Assembly (NCBI GenBank): GCA_018268895.1
Contig: JAFDVP010000001.1
Coordinates: 62,001 to 126,000, forward strand
Direction of reading: 5' to 3'
Source: Acidobacteriota bacterium
GTDB lineage: Bacteria > Acidobacteriota > Terriglobia > Terriglobales > Acidobacteriaceae
DNA: 64,000 bases
Shown here piece after piece: positions 51,623 to 59,808 of this stretch (position 1 is the first letter of the stretch; every line of letters starts with the position of its first letter). A program made the translations under genes and the position numbers. The notes below the pieces were generated by a model. The model was given only the letters and a program-made list of their open reading frames with translations, searched no databases and was not told where the DNA came from.

Positions 51623-52705
51623 TTAGCGGGATGATCTCGCCGCGCCCACAAGGCGTGGTTTGTCCATCAACAGACCCCGGCCGGCAACGGCGATGTTATC
51701 GCGCGTCACCTTGGCTTCGTACATCATGGTGTCGGCGGCGCGCAGGATCGATGCGACATTGCTGCCATCTTCGGGGAAGGTGGCGAGTCCAAAGCTGCCC
51801 GACAAACTGAGCGACAGGCCCGCGCCTTCAAGGAAACGTGCCTTTCGCAGACTCTCATGCAGGGCGACGGTGGCGCCCATGGCCGCGGGTTTTCCCATGC
51901 CGGGAAGCAGCGCGACGAACTCGTCGCCGCCATAGCGGAAAGAGGAGTTGCCCGGCCCCAGGGAGCGTTGCATCAGGTTCCCCACCTCGGCCAGCAGGCG
52001 GCTGCCAACGAGGTGGCCGTGCGTGTCGTTGACGCTTTTGAAGTGGTCGAGGTCGATAAACAACAGGCTGAACTCGTCGTTCCTGGCAACCTCTTCGTCG
52101 AGCATGGTGTAGAGATGCCGTGCATTGAAGAGGCCGGTGCAGTCGTCGGTGATGGTGAGTTCCTGAATGAGCGTCATCGAACGCGCATTCTGAATGGCGA
52201 TGGCGGCGTAGTCGCACAGGATGCGGAGGAACGAGATCGAGTACTCCGACATCAGGTCGAGCTTGCTGTTGAGCAACTGGATGACGCCAAGCGTCTTCTC
52301 GCCGGATCGCACCGGAACGCAGGCTATCGACTGAATGTTGAGTTCGGGATGTTTCGCGGAAAATGCCGACCAGTGCGGGTCGAGCTTTACATCGGGAACG
52401 ACCAGAGGGTTGCCGGTCGACGCCACCCAGCCAGCGACACCTTCGCCGAGAGGTACGCGAAGCCCGCGCAGGGTCTCTGCGTTCTCACCGACGGCGATGG
52501 CATAGTAGAGATGGCCCCCCTTCTCGTCGACCATCAGCATCGACCAGCGCTCAGGCCCGAAGAACTGCGCCATCTTGTTCATAATGGCGCTAAGAATCTC
52601 CTCAAGCTCCAGACTCGATGTCAGGGCCCGAGCCACGTCATGGAACACCCTCAGGTGGTCTAACTGGCGGCTCTCAATAACTTCGAACTGTCGTCTGTCC
52701 TTCAA
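51623..52705 (-). CDS. Diguanylate cyclase with GAF sensor domain
   Basis: 360 residues: GAF (about 20-178) followed by GGDEF (about 185-340). The catalytic RYGGDEF is at 257-263, with FIDLDHFKSVNDTHGH upstream, so it should make cyclic di-GMP. The RxxD inhibitory site expected just before GGDEF is absent (PGNSSF instead), suggesting no product feedback through a primary I-site. No membrane or signal segment, so it is cytosolic. The start is TTG with GAGGA six bases upstream. The C-terminus has a short basic tail. Confidence 0.93.
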   Translation of the reverse strand: MKDRRQFEVIESRQLDHLRVFHDVARALTSSLELEEILSAIMNKMAQFFGPERWSMLMVDEKGGHLYYAIAVGENAETLRGLRVPLGEGVAGWVASTGNPLVVPDVKLDPHWSAFSAKHPELNIQSIACVPVRSGEKTLGVIQLLNSKLDLMSEYSISFLRILCDYAAIAIQNARSMTLIQELTITDDCTGLFNARHLYTMLDEEVARNDEFSLLFIDLDHFKSVNDTHGHLVGSRLLAEVGNLMQRSLGPGNSSFRYGGDEFVALLPGMGKPAAMGATVALHESLRKARFLEGAGLSLSLSGSFGLATFPEDGSNVASILRAADTMMYEAKVTRDNIAVAGRGLLMDKPRLVGAARSSR

Positions 52706-52818
52706 GCACAGTCCTCAGGGGTTCTGAAACAGGAGATCCGTTTCCGGGTCTCGAAGCATTACTGGAATGCAAAGGGTCTTGAGCTTAGACGTAATTCAGT
52801 CAAATGGCGGTGCCTGTG

Positions 52819-53907
52819 TCATCCACCAATGTGGACCATGTTTCTTGACGGCTTTTCAAATCCAGCCTCACCAATGTGATGACGTGCTTCCTTCCGTATG
52901 ACAATACTACGGATGTACGCTGCCAGAGCTTCATCGGTTCCACCTCTAAGCAACAGACCGTAAAGGTCATGGTCGCTTTGGGAGAAAAGGCAGGTGCGAA
53001 CCTTGCCGTCGGACGTCAGCCGGACGCGGCTGCAATGGCCGCAGAAGGGCCTTGAGACAGGGGCGATGATGCCGATCTCACCCAGGCCGTCGTCGAAGGT
53101 AAATCTTCGTGCTGTTTCACTTACCGAGTTTGGCGGAAGCTCCACCAGCGGGCGGTAGGCGTTGAGCCGCCCGACAAGCTCCTCCATGCGGATCACGGTT
53201 TCGGGGCGCCAGCTTCGGTCTTCCTCCAGCGGCATGAACTCGATGAAGCGAACGATGACGCCTTCCTGGCGCGAAAATTCGGCAAAGCGTTCGATCTCGT
53301 GGTCATTGAAGCCGCGCAGCAGGACGCAGTTGATCTTCACTGGCCCAAGGCCAACCTCTTTGGCGCGTCGTACTCCCTCAAGTACCCGTTCAAAGCTGCG
53401 GGGCACACGGGTAATTGCTGTGAATGTCTCAGGATCGACGGCATCCATGCTGACGGTGATGCGGCCCAGTCCCGCATCCTTCAGCGGCTGAGCAAGATCG
53501 CTCAGCAGATGTCCATTTGTGGTCAGGGCGATGTCCAGCGGACGTTCGCCGACGGAGCCGTCGGGGAGATATGCGGTCTTCATGCCGGAAAGCTCGCGTA
53601 CCATATCGACCAGCCCCTTTCGCAGCAGGGGTTCGCCGCCGGTAAGGCGTATCTTTTCGATCCCGAGAGAGACGAAGACACGAATCATACGCAGGTAAAT
53701 ATCGATAGGAAGCTCTGTGAACTGAGCGCCTTCGTTTCCGGTACGGCAGTAGACGCACTTGTAGTTGCAGCGGTCCGTCACTGAGACCCGCAGATCGGTG
53801 ATGGCGCGCCCATGGCTGTCGGTCAGGCGCTCCTTCTCACGAAGCGGTGCGGGCGGCGTCTCGGGTAGGGTGCCGTCGATCGTCTCGATCTGAGAGAAGG
53901 TCGCCAT
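52819..53907 (-). CDS. moaA: GTP 3',8-cyclase MoaA
   Basis: A radical-SAM enzyme that cyclises GTP on the way to cyclic pyranopterin monophosphate for molybdenum cofactor. It has 362 residues. The SAM cluster is C47/C51/C54 (DRCNYKCVYC), the second cluster is a C-terminal C-x2-C-x13-C (RPFCGHCSRVRLTS), and the C-terminal Gly-Gly is present (MVHIGG). A TATACT -10 is on the minus strand (plus 53977-53982). No molybdenum-cofactor riboswitch is evident. It likely serves the molybdoenzyme at 39819. Confidence 0.96.
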   Translation of the reverse strand: MATFSQIETIDGTLPETPPAPLREKERLTDSHGRAITDLRVSVTDRCNYKCVYCRTGNEGAQFTELPIDIYLRMIRVFVSLGIEKIRLTGGEPLLRKGLVDMVRELSGMKTAYLPDGSVGERPLDIALTTNGHLLSDLAQPLKDAGLGRITVSMDAVDPETFTAITRVPRSFERVLEGVRRAKEVGLGPVKINCVLLRGFNDHEIERFAEFSRQEGVIVRFIEFMPLEEDRSWRPETVIRMEELVGRLNAYRPLVELPPNSVSETARRFTFDDGLGEIGIIAPVSRPFCGHCSRVRLTSDGKVRTCLFSQSDHDLYGLLLRGGTDEALAAYIRSIVIRKEARHHIGEAGFEKPSRNMVHIGG

Positions 53908-54018
53908 GTCGCTTTATTCCGATGCGATGAGGGTGCAATGAAAACATCGGCAGCCGACGCATCCGCTTGAGTTATGAGTATAGATGGCGCTCCTCGAGAA
54001 AGGAGTCATTCCATGAGA

Positions 54019-54044
54019 AAAGCGACATCTGTCGATGTCGCTTT
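54019..54044 (-). terminator. Terminator of the etf operon
   Basis: AAAGCGACAT (54019-54028) and ATGTCGCTTT (54035-54044) are perfect arms with a 6-base loop, followed on the minus strand by Ts. It lies 16 bp after the etfA stop codon. Confidence 0.75.
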
Positions 54045-54060
54045 ACTCGTGCGAAAGCAG

Positions 54061-55029
54061 TTAGCTCTTTGCCGCTGCAATGGCCTTCGTCAGTTCGGGG
54101 ACGATTTCGAAGAGGTCGCCCACGACGCCGTAGTCGGCAACCTCGAAGATCGGCGCGTGCTCATCCTTGTTGATGGCGATCACGGTCTTCGATCCCTTCA
54201 TGCCGACAAGGTGCTGGATTGCTCCTGAGATTCCCACCGCGAGGTACAGCTTCGGTGAAACGGTCTGTCCGGAGCTTCCTACCTGTCGCTCCATGGGCAG
54301 CCAACCGTTGTCGCAGATGGGCCGCGAGGCGGCGAGCTCCGCGCCGAGGGCCGATGCAAGCTCCTGGACGATGGCGATGTTCTCCTGCTCACCGATGCCG
54401 CGCCCGACGGAGACGATGATCGGGGCCGACGACAGGTCGACCGTCTGCGCAGACTCGCGGAAACGCTCGCCGGGTTTGTTGCGAATCCTGGCGGCATCAA
54501 GCTCAAGCGTGAAGCCCTCCATTGCGATCGGAGCAGCCCCGGAGGCTTCGGCGCGAAAGCTGCCTGCCTGTACGGAGACGAAGCATGGGCCTGGACCGGT
54601 CTGTTTGTAGTCTGCGTTCAGCTTGCCCTGAAGTAGCTGCCGCACAAACACGGGGCCGTCATGAATGGCGATGACATCGCTGATCAGTACCTGCTGGAAA
54701 CGAGTCGCCAGCGCCGGGGCAAAGTCGCGCACCTGGTAGGTGTGAGGGAAGAGGACGAACGCGGGATCGAGCTTTTTGATGAGCTGTTCGATCGCTGAGG
54801 TGAAGCCGTCGGAGGTATACGTCTTCAGCAACTCATGCTCAACCGCATAGACGGCTTTCGGCTTTACATCCGTCTCCCACGGAAGCGACTGAACGCTCTC
54901 GCCAACGATGGCAGCCGAAAGCTCCGCCCCCAGTTTTGCGGCGAGCTGCTGGCCGGCGGCGAGCGCCTCGAAGCTCATGCGATTCCATGCTCCTTCGCGC
55001 TGTTCCAGAACAACAAGCACTCCGCTCAT
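54061..55029 (-). CDS. etfA: Electron transfer flavoprotein alpha subunit
   Basis: 322 residues carrying the FAD that shuttles electrons from acyl-CoA dehydrogenases. The C-terminal FAD domain is clear (GSSGQTVSPKLYLAVGISGAIQHL and INKDEHAPIFEVADYGVVGDL). Its start overlaps the etfB stop by 4 bp. Together with etfB and the Fe-S oxidoreductase upstream it forms a three-gene operon closed by the 54019 hairpin. Confidence 0.97.
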   Translation of the reverse strand: MSGVLVVLEQREGAWNRMSFEALAAGQQLAAKLGAELSAAIVGESVQSLPWETDVKPKAVYAVEHELLKTYTSDGFTSAIEQLIKKLDPAFVLFPHTYQVRDFAPALATRFQQVLISDVIAIHDGPVFVRQLLQGKLNADYKQTGPGPCFVSVQAGSFRAEASGAAPIAMEGFTLELDAARIRNKPGERFRESAQTVDLSSAPIIVSVGRGIGEQENIAIVQELASALGAELAASRPICDNGWLPMERQVGSSGQTVSPKLYLAVGISGAIQHLVGMKGSKTVIAINKDEHAPIFEVADYGVVGDLFEIVPELTKAIAAAKS

Positions 55030-55793
55030 ATCACCCTCGCTTCAAACTTCAGCTTCTCGACGATCTTCGCCGCAACCTCGGCAGGAGTGCCGGTAAGTAT
55101 CTCCGTCTTCTTCTGCTTCTCGGGCAGGTAGACCCGCTCGAGCGTCACGGCCGCTGCATGAGCAGGAGCCTCTGCCGCCACGGTCTTCAGCTCCTTGGTC
55201 CTGGCCTTCTTAATTCCCATCAGCGTCGCATAGCGCAGTTTGTTTCCACCCGACTGGATGGTGAGCAGCGCCGGCAGGGGCATCTCGACATACTGAAACC
55301 ATCCATCTTCGAGCTCGCGTTTGACCTTCAGGCCTGCGGGTGTTGCCTCGACGTGCATGATGAGAGTGGCGTGGGGAATGCCGAGCAGCTCAGCGAGAAC
55401 GACGCCCGTCTGGCCGAGCCCCAGGTCGTCGGACTGCAAGCCGGTGAGGATGAGGTCCGGCGACTCGGCCTTCACCGCATTGGCCAGAAGCCGCGCAACC
55501 CCCACGGTATCGAGGTCACCAAGGTTGTCGGCCTCGATGTGAATGGCGCGGTCCGCGCCCTTGGCGAGCGCCTCGCGCAGCGTGGACTGCACGCGCTCCG
55601 GACCGGCGCAGACGACGATGACCTCTCCCGCGCCGTTCTTCTCTTTCAACTGCAACGCCTCTTCGAGCGCGTAGGCGTCCGGCTCGTTGATGGTGTAGCT
55701 GAGATCGCTCTCGTCGATCCATTTGCCGTCGGCGGCAACGCGGACCTGCGCGTCGCGCTCCGGCACCTGCTTGATGGCTACAACAATCTTCAC
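55026..55793 (-). CDS. etfB: Electron transfer flavoprotein beta subunit
   Basis: 255 residues. KIVVAIKQVPERDAQVRV at the N-terminus and AKGADRAIHIE followed by DLILTGLQSDDLGLGQTG (the AMP-binding region) are typical. Not an FixA-type N-terminus by eye, so a housekeeping (non-bifurcating) Etf is more likely. It overlaps both neighbours by 4 bp. Confidence 0.96.
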   Translation of the reverse strand: MKIVVAIKQVPERDAQVRVAADGKWIDESDLSYTINEPDAYALEEALQLKEKNGAGEVIVVCAGPERVQSTLREALAKGADRAIHIEADNLGDLDTVGVARLLANAVKAESPDLILTGLQSDDLGLGQTGVVLAELLGIPHATLIMHVEATPAGLKVKRELEDGWFQYVEMPLPALLTIQSGGNKLRYATLMGIKKARTKELKTVAAEAPAHAAAVTLERVYLPEKQKKTEILTGTPAEVAAKIVEKLKFEARVI

Positions 55794-57799
55794 TGCACTC
55801 CTCCAGCTTCTTTCTGTGATGCGGGAATCGCCCGCGCGGTCAGTTGCGCGATGTCGAGCAACTGAGGAGGGGCATCACTCACCGCTGTCAGCGCGTCGCG
55901 GAACATCGTATTGCAGAACGGGCACGCCGTGCCGACGACCTGCGCCCCAGTATCCACAAGCTCCTTCGCACGTACATGGCTGACGCGCTCACCCTTCTCT
56001 TCACCAAGAAATGCCAATCCGCCGCCGGCTCCGCAACAGAAGCTGCGCTCGTGCGAGCGTGGAGCTTCAATAAGCGTGCCGGCCAGCGCAACGACAGCAC
56101 GCGGCTCCTCGTATACATCCTGATAGCGGCCGAGGTAGCAGGGATCGTGATAGACGATGCTCTCGCCGCCTTGCTTCGGCAGACGGTCTTTGTGCCGCGC
56201 CATGAACTCGGAGTGATGCTCGATCTCGGGAGCAATGCCAAACTCGCGCCAGTCGTTGGCGATGGTGCGGACGCAGTGCGGGCAGATTGCGACGATCTTC
56301 CGCACCTTTGCTGTCTCAAAAGCTTTCAGGCCGCTCTCGGCCAGTGTTTGAAAGACGAGATCGTTGCCCAGGCGTCGCGCCGGATCGCCCGTGCACTTTT
56401 CTTTCTTCAACACGCCGAAGCTCGTTCCGAGATACTGCATCACACGCGAGAAGTCGGCGATGATCTCGCGCCCCTTGGGATCGTAGCCACCCATGCAGCC
56501 CAGCCACAGGCAATACTCCTGCGTCCCATCGAAGATGGGAAACGCCTGCTTCTGAATGAATTTGTCGCGCTCCACGGCGCTCAGGCCAAGCGCGTTGCCA
56601 TGCTTCTCGAGCGCAAGGAAGAGCTTGGTGCCATAGTCGTCCTCCCATGCTCCAGTGTTGGTCGCGCCGCGGCGCAGGCCGACGATGATGGGCACATGCT
56701 GGATGCCGACGGGGCACTGATACTCGCAGCTTCCGCAGGTAGTGCACTCGAACGCGGCTTCCATGCTGAGCAGCTTCTGGTGTGCATCGGTAGGCGCATT
56801 AGCGCGGCTCCCACTAAGCAAGGGAATATCGGAGGCAGGCCCGAACTCGTTCAGGTAACCACGCATACCGAGGACGATTTCCTTCGGACTAAGCACCTTG
56901 CCGGTGTTCGCGGCGGGGCAGTGCTCCGTGCACCGGCCGCACTCCACGCAACTGTAGGCTTGCAGCGAGATCAGTTGCGTCACATCTTTACCCGCGACCA
57001 GGCCGAAATCCTCATCGCCCGCGAGCGGAGGAATCTTCGAGAAGCCGTCGCGCTTGAGAAAGACCGTTACCGGACTGAGCACAAGGTGCAGGTGCTTGGT
57101 GTGCGGAATCAATGGAAGAAAGACCACCAGCGCCAGCGTATGCGTCCACCAGAGGGCTTTTGCACCTGCGCCACCGTCGTTGACGAAGAACTCCCCGAGA
57201 TAGCTGACCATCAGCAGAAAGATAAGGAATGCGATCCACCCAGACTCATAAGAGACCTTTTCACCGAGCCAGATTGGCCTGACGAAGAAGCGGCGGATGA
57301 ACAGCCCAGCAATCGAGACGGCTACCAGCAATGCCCAAGCGGCAGCGAAAAGGAAATAAAAACTTCCGACGATGCTTTGAGGGGACAGAAAGCCGAGCCC
57401 GACTCCGTTTGCCAGGTGGTTGAGGCTCACGAGTGCGAAGGCAAGAAACCCCCAGAAGACGAAGGCGTGGGCAAGGCCGGGGAGCGGTCTCTGGCGGATG
57501 ACCTTGCCCTGGCACAGGACCTCCCAGAAGAAGTCCCACACGCGGAGTCCGATAGGGCTGAGGGAAAAGTCTGCGTCTTTCTTTGAGCGCAGGATATTAC
57601 GGAGAATTGGCCCGAAGCGCCAGAAGAATAGCGCCGCAGAGCAGAGAAGGCACAGGACGAGAAGGCCGGACTCAAGGGAAGAGAAGTGTCCTGGTTCAGC
57701 TAGCGTGGCTGAGAGGCTGAGGCCTGGATGCTCCGTATCGAGCAACAGTCCCGCTATTTGGTAAGCACCTGCTGCCACTGCGAGCGTTCCTGCAACCAT
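55790..57799 (-). CDS. Membrane Fe-S oxidoreductase, ETF:menaquinone reductase type (EMR/FadF-like)
   Basis: 669 residues. About six membrane helices occupy residues 1-245 (a heme-b-type NarI-like module), then two [4Fe-4S] sites C284/C287/C290/C294 and C352/C355/C358/C362. Two CCG-type domains follow; the second is complete (HDPCYLGRYQ, SFCCGAGGG, ACPFC), while the first has CTGDPARRLG in place of CCG. In related operons such proteins pass electrons from EtfAB to menaquinone. The 4-bp overlap with etfB supports this, and mqnA in the window supports menaquinone. No separate ETF-ubiquinone oxidoreductase is seen. Confidence 0.92.
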   Translation of the reverse strand: MVAGTLAVAAGAYQIAGLLLDTEHPGLSLSATLAEPGHFSSLESGLLVLCLLCSAALFFWRFGPILRNILRSKKDADFSLSPIGLRVWDFFWEVLCQGKVIRQRPLPGLAHAFVFWGFLAFALVSLNHLANGVGLGFLSPQSIVGSFYFLFAAAWALLVAVSIAGLFIRRFFVRPIWLGEKVSYESGWIAFLIFLLMVSYLGEFFVNDGGAGAKALWWTHTLALVVFLPLIPHTKHLHLVLSPVTVFLKRDGFSKIPPLAGDEDFGLVAGKDVTQLISLQAYSCVECGRCTEHCPAANTGKVLSPKEIVLGMRGYLNEFGPASDIPLLSGSRANAPTDAHQKLLSMEAAFECTTCGSCEYQCPVGIQHVPIIVGLRRGATNTGAWEDDYGTKLFLALEKHGNALGLSAVERDKFIQKQAFPIFDGTQEYCLWLGCMGGYDPKGREIIADFSRVMQYLGTSFGVLKKEKCTGDPARRLGNDLVFQTLAESGLKAFETAKVRKIVAICPHCVRTIANDWREFGIAPEIEHHSEFMARHKDRLPKQGGESIVYHDPCYLGRYQDVYEEPRAVVALAGTLIEAPRSHERSFCCGAGGGLAFLGEEKGERVSHVRAKELVDTGAQVVGTACPFCNTMFRDALTAVSDAPPQLLDIAQLTARAIPASQKEAGGVQ

Positions 57800-57889
57800 C
57801 CGAACCTGTCCGCGGCGGACAGCCCCGCAGGCTGACGCCGCTCTTTCGAATAATCTCTTCGGGAACGCCCGAGCCGATTCAGCGAATGC

Positions 57890-58174
57890 TTAGTAGCTGA
57901 TGAACTCGTTTGTTCCGCGGCGCAGACGAATGCCCATGATGAAGAAGGCCACGGCGAGTACACCAGTGAGCACGTCCCAATAGAACATGGGGTGCGCCCA
58001 TCCCGGAGAGAGCGTAATGTCCTGACCGGCCCATACCGTCACCAGCGTACTGACGATAAGAAACTGCCAGCCGATCACCAGGAAAAGCTGGCCGCGACGG
58101 CGGCGCTTGTCCAGCAGTTCGACCTCATCGGGGCTCAGATTACGTTCTTCAACGGGTATCAGCGTGTTCGCCAT
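57890..58174 (-). CDS. Small two-helix membrane protein upstream of the etf operon
   Basis: 94 residues from the ATG at 58172-58174. A charged N-terminus (NLSPDEVELLDKRRRRGQ) precedes two membrane helices (LFLVIGWQFLIVSTLVTVWAG and FYWDVLTGVLAVAFFIMGI). Unknown family. It ends 90 bp before the EMR start and could be a co-transcribed accessory subunit. The ribosome site is distant (GGGAG 13 bases away), so the start is provisional. The frame extends to 58240. The 225-bp gap beyond it shows nothing. Confidence 0.65.
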   Translation of the reverse strand: MANTLIPVEERNLSPDEVELLDKRRRRGQLFLVIGWQFLIVSTLVTVWAGQDITLSPGWAHPMFYWDVLTGVLAVAFFIMGIRLRRGTNEFISY

Positions 58175-58399
58175 TGGTCTTCTAAATCTCCCTGCGTATT
58201 CTTCCGATTCGATAGGAAGGCAGCCGATGCCATAGGGCATCGGCGCTCGATTCCATTAAAACATAGCCTTCCGTTTCATAACGATTACCGCCCGCTCACA
58301 GGGTTGATCCTTCGTTTCGTCCAGCGCCGGTCAGCATAATTGAATACGGATTCATTCGTAAAGCGGCTTTGCGTAAATTCACAATAGCCCAAGGAAGAC

Positions 58400-58672
58400 T
58401 TATATAAACGCGACCGACTGAATGCCAGCGACCTCAAAACGCTTGCGGCAGCGGATGTTTTTGCAGCCGACCATGTCGTCGCGGCGAACCATGTAGCTCT
58501 GGGCCTTGGCGAACCGTGCGCGGTCGCGATCGTCGGCGTTTCGGGGGAGCTGGGCCTTCTTGCGGCGCACGATCCAGCCCAGTTCGTACTCGCCAGGTTG
58601 TCCGCAGTGTGGACAGGTCATGGTGTGGGTGCGCTGTTCGGGCCGCTCGTCGAAAAAGTCACGTTCTTCCAT
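58400..58672 (-). CDS. Small zinc-ribbon-like protein, unknown function
   Basis: 90 residues with CPHC (20-23) and a second pair GCKNIRC near the C-terminus, likely one zinc site split by a basic Arg/Lys-rich middle (RRKKAQLPRNADDRDRARFAKAQ). No domain is recognised; it may bind nucleic acid. It is divergent from the 58813 gene. Confidence 0.65.
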   Translation of the reverse strand: MEERDFFDERPEQRTHTMTCPHCGQPGEYELGWIVRRKKAQLPRNADDRDRARFAKAQSYMVRRDDMVGCKNIRCRKRFEVAGIQSVAFI

Positions 58673-58812
58673 CTCTGCACCTCTTCAGGGGGCGGCGGCT
58701 GTTTTGCCGTCCACGTCCCACAGCCGCCCGGCGGTTACCAGACGCTGCGAACAAAGTATTGCATAATCGCAGAGGGCCTGGCTCAACCGCGCCGCCGCCC
58801 CGGAGCTTACGA

Positions 58813-58995
58813 ATGGCCAAAGAGAAGAAGCAGGTATTTTCCACCGTGAAGGCCGTCAAATCGAATGCGCGCGATCGCGTCGGAACTCCGCCACCCGAAC
58901 GTGTGTTGCCCGACCCGAAGCAGAAGCGCGCCGCAAGGCCAAAGCACAAAGAAACCCTCGCCGATCTGATCGGCAGGACAGGAGAAGAGGCATGA
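58813..58995 (+). CDS. Small basic protein coupled to the SIMPL gene
   Basis: 60 residues, Lys/Arg-rich and probably disordered (MAKEKKQVFSTVKAVKSNARD ..., ending ETLADLIGRTGEEA). The ATG at 58813 has CGGAG seven bases upstream. Its stop overlaps the next start by 4 bp (ATGA), which strongly suggests real translation. No family is recognised. The longer frame to 58516 is noise. Confidence 0.75.
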   Translation: MAKEKKQVFSTVKAVKSNARDRVGTPPPERVLPDPKQKRAARPKHKETLADLIGRTGEEA

Positions 58996-59729
58996 CCAAC
59001 CTTCGCACTAGCGTCCTCACGACTGCATTTGTCACCCTCGTATCAGTCGCCGGAGTCTCAGCACAGACCATCCAGGTGAACAAGGAGAACCGCACCATTG
59101 CGATCACCGCGACCGACAAGGTGACCCTGATGGCCGATCAGGCGACGCTGCACATCGGCTTTATTGCCTACGGCCCCGACAGCAACACGGCTTACGCCAA
59201 CGGGTCGCGCATCTCAAACGCCATCGTGGATGCACTCACAAAGGCCGGAATCCCGAAGGAGACGATCCAGAGCGAGAACCAGCAGGTCTCTCCAGTTCAG
59301 CCCTACCAGATCGAAAAGCTGACTGAGGCGCAGAAGGCGCAGCGCCAGTTCCAGGTAACGCAGAGCTGGACGGTGAAGATGGCCGCCAATGATGCGGCCA
59401 AGGCGCTCGACGTGGCGGTGAAGGCCGGGGCGAACCAGTCCGGCCAGATCGAGTGGGGCTTCAAGGACGACAACGCTCCCGACGCGGAGGCCGCTGCCAA
59501 GGCCCTGAAGCGTGCCCGTACCCAGGCCGAGCAGATGGCTGCCGGACTGAACACGAAGCTCGGCTCGCTGCTCTACGCCAGCAACGAGGTGCAAGCAAGC
59601 GGACCGCGCCCGATCATGATGCGCGCGATGGCTGCTGCCCCGGCGATGGACAAGGTGGAACCGCTGGCCATCAATCCGCGCGAGATCGAGCGCTTGGCGA
59701 CCGTTTACGCTGTCTTTGCGATTGAATAG
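58992..59729 (+). CDS. SIMPL-domain (DUF541) periplasmic protein
   Basis: 245 residues. A signal peptide (LTTAFVTLVSVAGVSA) precedes the SIMPL fold (ATLHIGFIAYGPDSNTAYANGSRISNAI, QSENQQVSPVQPYQ, and AKALKRARTQAEQMAAGLNTKLGSLLYASN). Family members form periplasmic oligomers and have been linked to oxidative stress and outer-membrane quality, but the mechanism is unclear. Translationally coupled to the 60-residue upstream gene. Confidence 0.93.
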   Translation: MTNLRTSVLTTAFVTLVSVAGVSAQTIQVNKENRTIAITATDKVTLMADQATLHIGFIAYGPDSNTAYANGSRISNAIVDALTKAGIPKETIQSENQQVSPVQPYQIEKLTEAQKAQRQFQVTQSWTVKMAANDAAKALDVAVKAGANQSGQIEWGFKDDNAPDAEAAAKALKRARTQAEQMAAGLNTKLGSLLYASNEVQASGPRPIMMRAMAAAPAMDKVEPLAINPREIERLATVYAVFAIE

Positions 59730-59756
59730 CCAGGCTCCAGGCGTTGCTGCAAAGTC

Positions 59757-59782
59757 GTCATGTCTGAGCGCAGCGAAATCCC
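59757..59782. repeat. Dispersed GC-rich repeat, copy D
   Basis: Reverse orientation relative to copies A-C: GTCATGTCTGAGCGCAGCGA then AATCCC. It lies in the 79-bp gap between the SIMPL gene and the acyltransferase gene. Confidence 0.7.
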
Positions 59783-59808
59783 AGTACTGTTCTGCTGAGG
59801 GACCAATC

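Noticed and set aside
53908..54018. A molybdenum-cofactor riboswitch before moaA
   Set aside because: The leader after the likely -10 is only about 60 nt with one short stem, too small for the known Moco motif.
53906..54045. Shared ATGTCGCTTTA at the moaA start and in the etfA terminator
   Set aside because: An 11-base match over 130 bp may be chance. There is no wider similarity.
55844..57586. A 580-codon frame antisense to the membrane Fe-S oxidoreductase gene
   Set aside because: A shadow frame opposite a gene with full cluster motifs. Its composition is Ala/Arg/Asp-rich without a fold.
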